DNA of 64,000 nucleotides from Ideonella_A sp963843805. Its GTDB lineage: Bacteria; Pseudomonadota; Gammaproteobacteria; Burkholderiales; Burkholderiaceae_C. The position numbers and the translations under genes are program-made. Location of the stretch: positions 62,001 through 126,000 of the forward strand of contig CAWJLY010000004.1 of assembly GCA_963843805.1 (NCBI GenBank), given 5' to 3'. The notes under the pieces are model-generated. The model ran no database searches, had not been told where the DNA came from, and was given only the letters and a program-made list of their open reading frames with translations. This document shows positions 63,351 to 64,000 of the stretch, piece by piece. Within the stretch, counting starts at the first letter, position 1. Each line of letters opens with the position of its first letter.

Positions 63351-64000
63351 TCAATCAATTATTTGCGTGCGTGAATTCAGGCGGCAAGGATTCGACCGTC
63401 CGCTTTCCATGTCGATAAGTGCTATGAAGCGATTGATTTGCTCGGTGGCAAACTGCCGGAACCATTCACCGGCATTGCAGCCGATGCCATGGATCGCCGC
63501 AGGATGCTTCTTCAAAATTATCAAAGTGGTGCACAATCTCCTCAACCGTATGAGCAGGCAGCATGGGATAGAGCGATTTGCCGATATAAAGCGCATCGTT
63601 CCGGTAATGAAGGAAAGGTTTCCCCAGTGACAAAGCTTCAAACGCAGCGCCATAGCTGTAGTTACTACGCATGAATTCACCGGCAACTATGTCGCAGTTC
63701 TTTAGTACAGCCATGATATCCTTGCGCGCTGAAAGGGGAAACCAGTACACTAGGTCTTCTATGCCCAATTCTGCACAAAGCTTTTTGGTATTGTATATAT
63801 CATGTCCGTATTCGAACGTAATAATGCAAGGCTTTAGCGATGTCTTTTTGACAAACTGCGAAAAAGCAATAAACAATTTATGGGTATCTTTTCCCGTGAG
63901 TACGCCGGTCAAAAGCTTTTTCCAGTTGTGGCGGCAGTGATAGGCGATCAGGAAATCGTGATTTTCTTTGATCTGCTCTATTTGGTTCATGAAACAGCTC
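63351..64000 (-). CDS. glycosyltransferase, C-terminal part, one-base frameshift, 5' end outside window
   Basis: The C-terminal half of a GT-B glycosyltransferase (GT4-like). The main frame (63466 to the edge) has LKPCIITFEYGHDIYNTKKL, GIEDLVYWFPLSARKDIMAV, LKNCDIVAGEFMRSNYSYGA and AAFEALSLGKPFLHYRN, the nucleotide-sugar site. At about 63515 one extra G shifts the frame; the rest, HPAAIHGIGCNAGEWFRQFA then TEQINRFIALID, ends at 63351. The frame is open at base 64000, and the Met at 63990 is probably internal. The stretch is clearly more AT-rich than the rest of the window, as is common for surface-polysaccharide genes. Confidence 0.75.

Overview
The window looks like chromosomal DNA of a high-GC betaproteobacterium, most likely in or near the Burkholderiales. 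The basis is the gene order ygfZ, mltG, tmk, holB, PilZ gene, tatD, a complete putrescine import and catabolism operon of the Spu/Puu type, a glyoxylate-shunt aceA with a strong upstream promoter, and intergenic repeats typical of that group. No rRNA, tRNA or CRISPR array was recognised.

Layout. 0-16.9 kb: a thiolase (cut by the window edge), a ferredoxin-reductase-like flavoprotein, malic enzyme, a secreted subtilisin-like lipoprotein with a long proline-rich linker, phosphatidylserine decarboxylase, a flavodoxin-like protein, a RES/Xre toxin-antitoxin pair, a membrane protein with a spermidine-synthase-like domain, a YecE-like protein and a LysM/FecR protein. 17.1-18.7 kb: a FitAB (VapBC) pair beside a decayed methylase/GIY-YIG remnant. 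18.8-30.7 kb: dusA, a DMT transporter, a secreted repeat protein, then the seven-gene minus-strand putrescine operon (puuD, puuA, aminotransferase, potF, potG, potH, potI). 31-46.6 kb: aceA, an iron alcohol dehydrogenase, an esterase, a thioesterase-GNAT fusion, the housekeeping cell-wall/replication cluster, a PIN/RHH pair and small secreted proteins. 47.1-50.1 kb: a bacterial non-homologous end-joining pair (LigD polymerase domain and Ku), flanked and separated by palindromic repeats, including an array of six large hairpin units. 50.2-58.2 kb: an accessory island with VapBC-like, HicAB, VapBC, orphan-antitoxin and MntA/HepT loci, REP-type repeats, a collagen-like protein and gene fragments. 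58.2-64 kb: a MOSC protein carrying a REP element in frame, a VanZ-like protein, a heavily frameshifted nucleoside-diphosphate-sugar dehydratase gene, a truncated IS3-type transposase gene, and an AT-richer glycosyltransferase entering from outside the window, which looks like the edge of a surface-polysaccharide locus.

Two cross-cutting observations matter for anyone using this annotation. First, at least eight otherwise well-conserved genes are broken by single-base insertions or deletions with both halves intact (malic enzyme, potH, potF, thioesterase-GNAT, collagen-like/DUF1566, MOSC, the sugar dehydratase with eight or more, and the glycosyltransferase). This pattern is more typical of uncorrected sequence indels than of gene decay, so those genes may be intact in the organism. 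Second, two families of REP-like palindromes recur from about 32 kb onward, mostly as inverted doublets, and have entered at least two coding regions.
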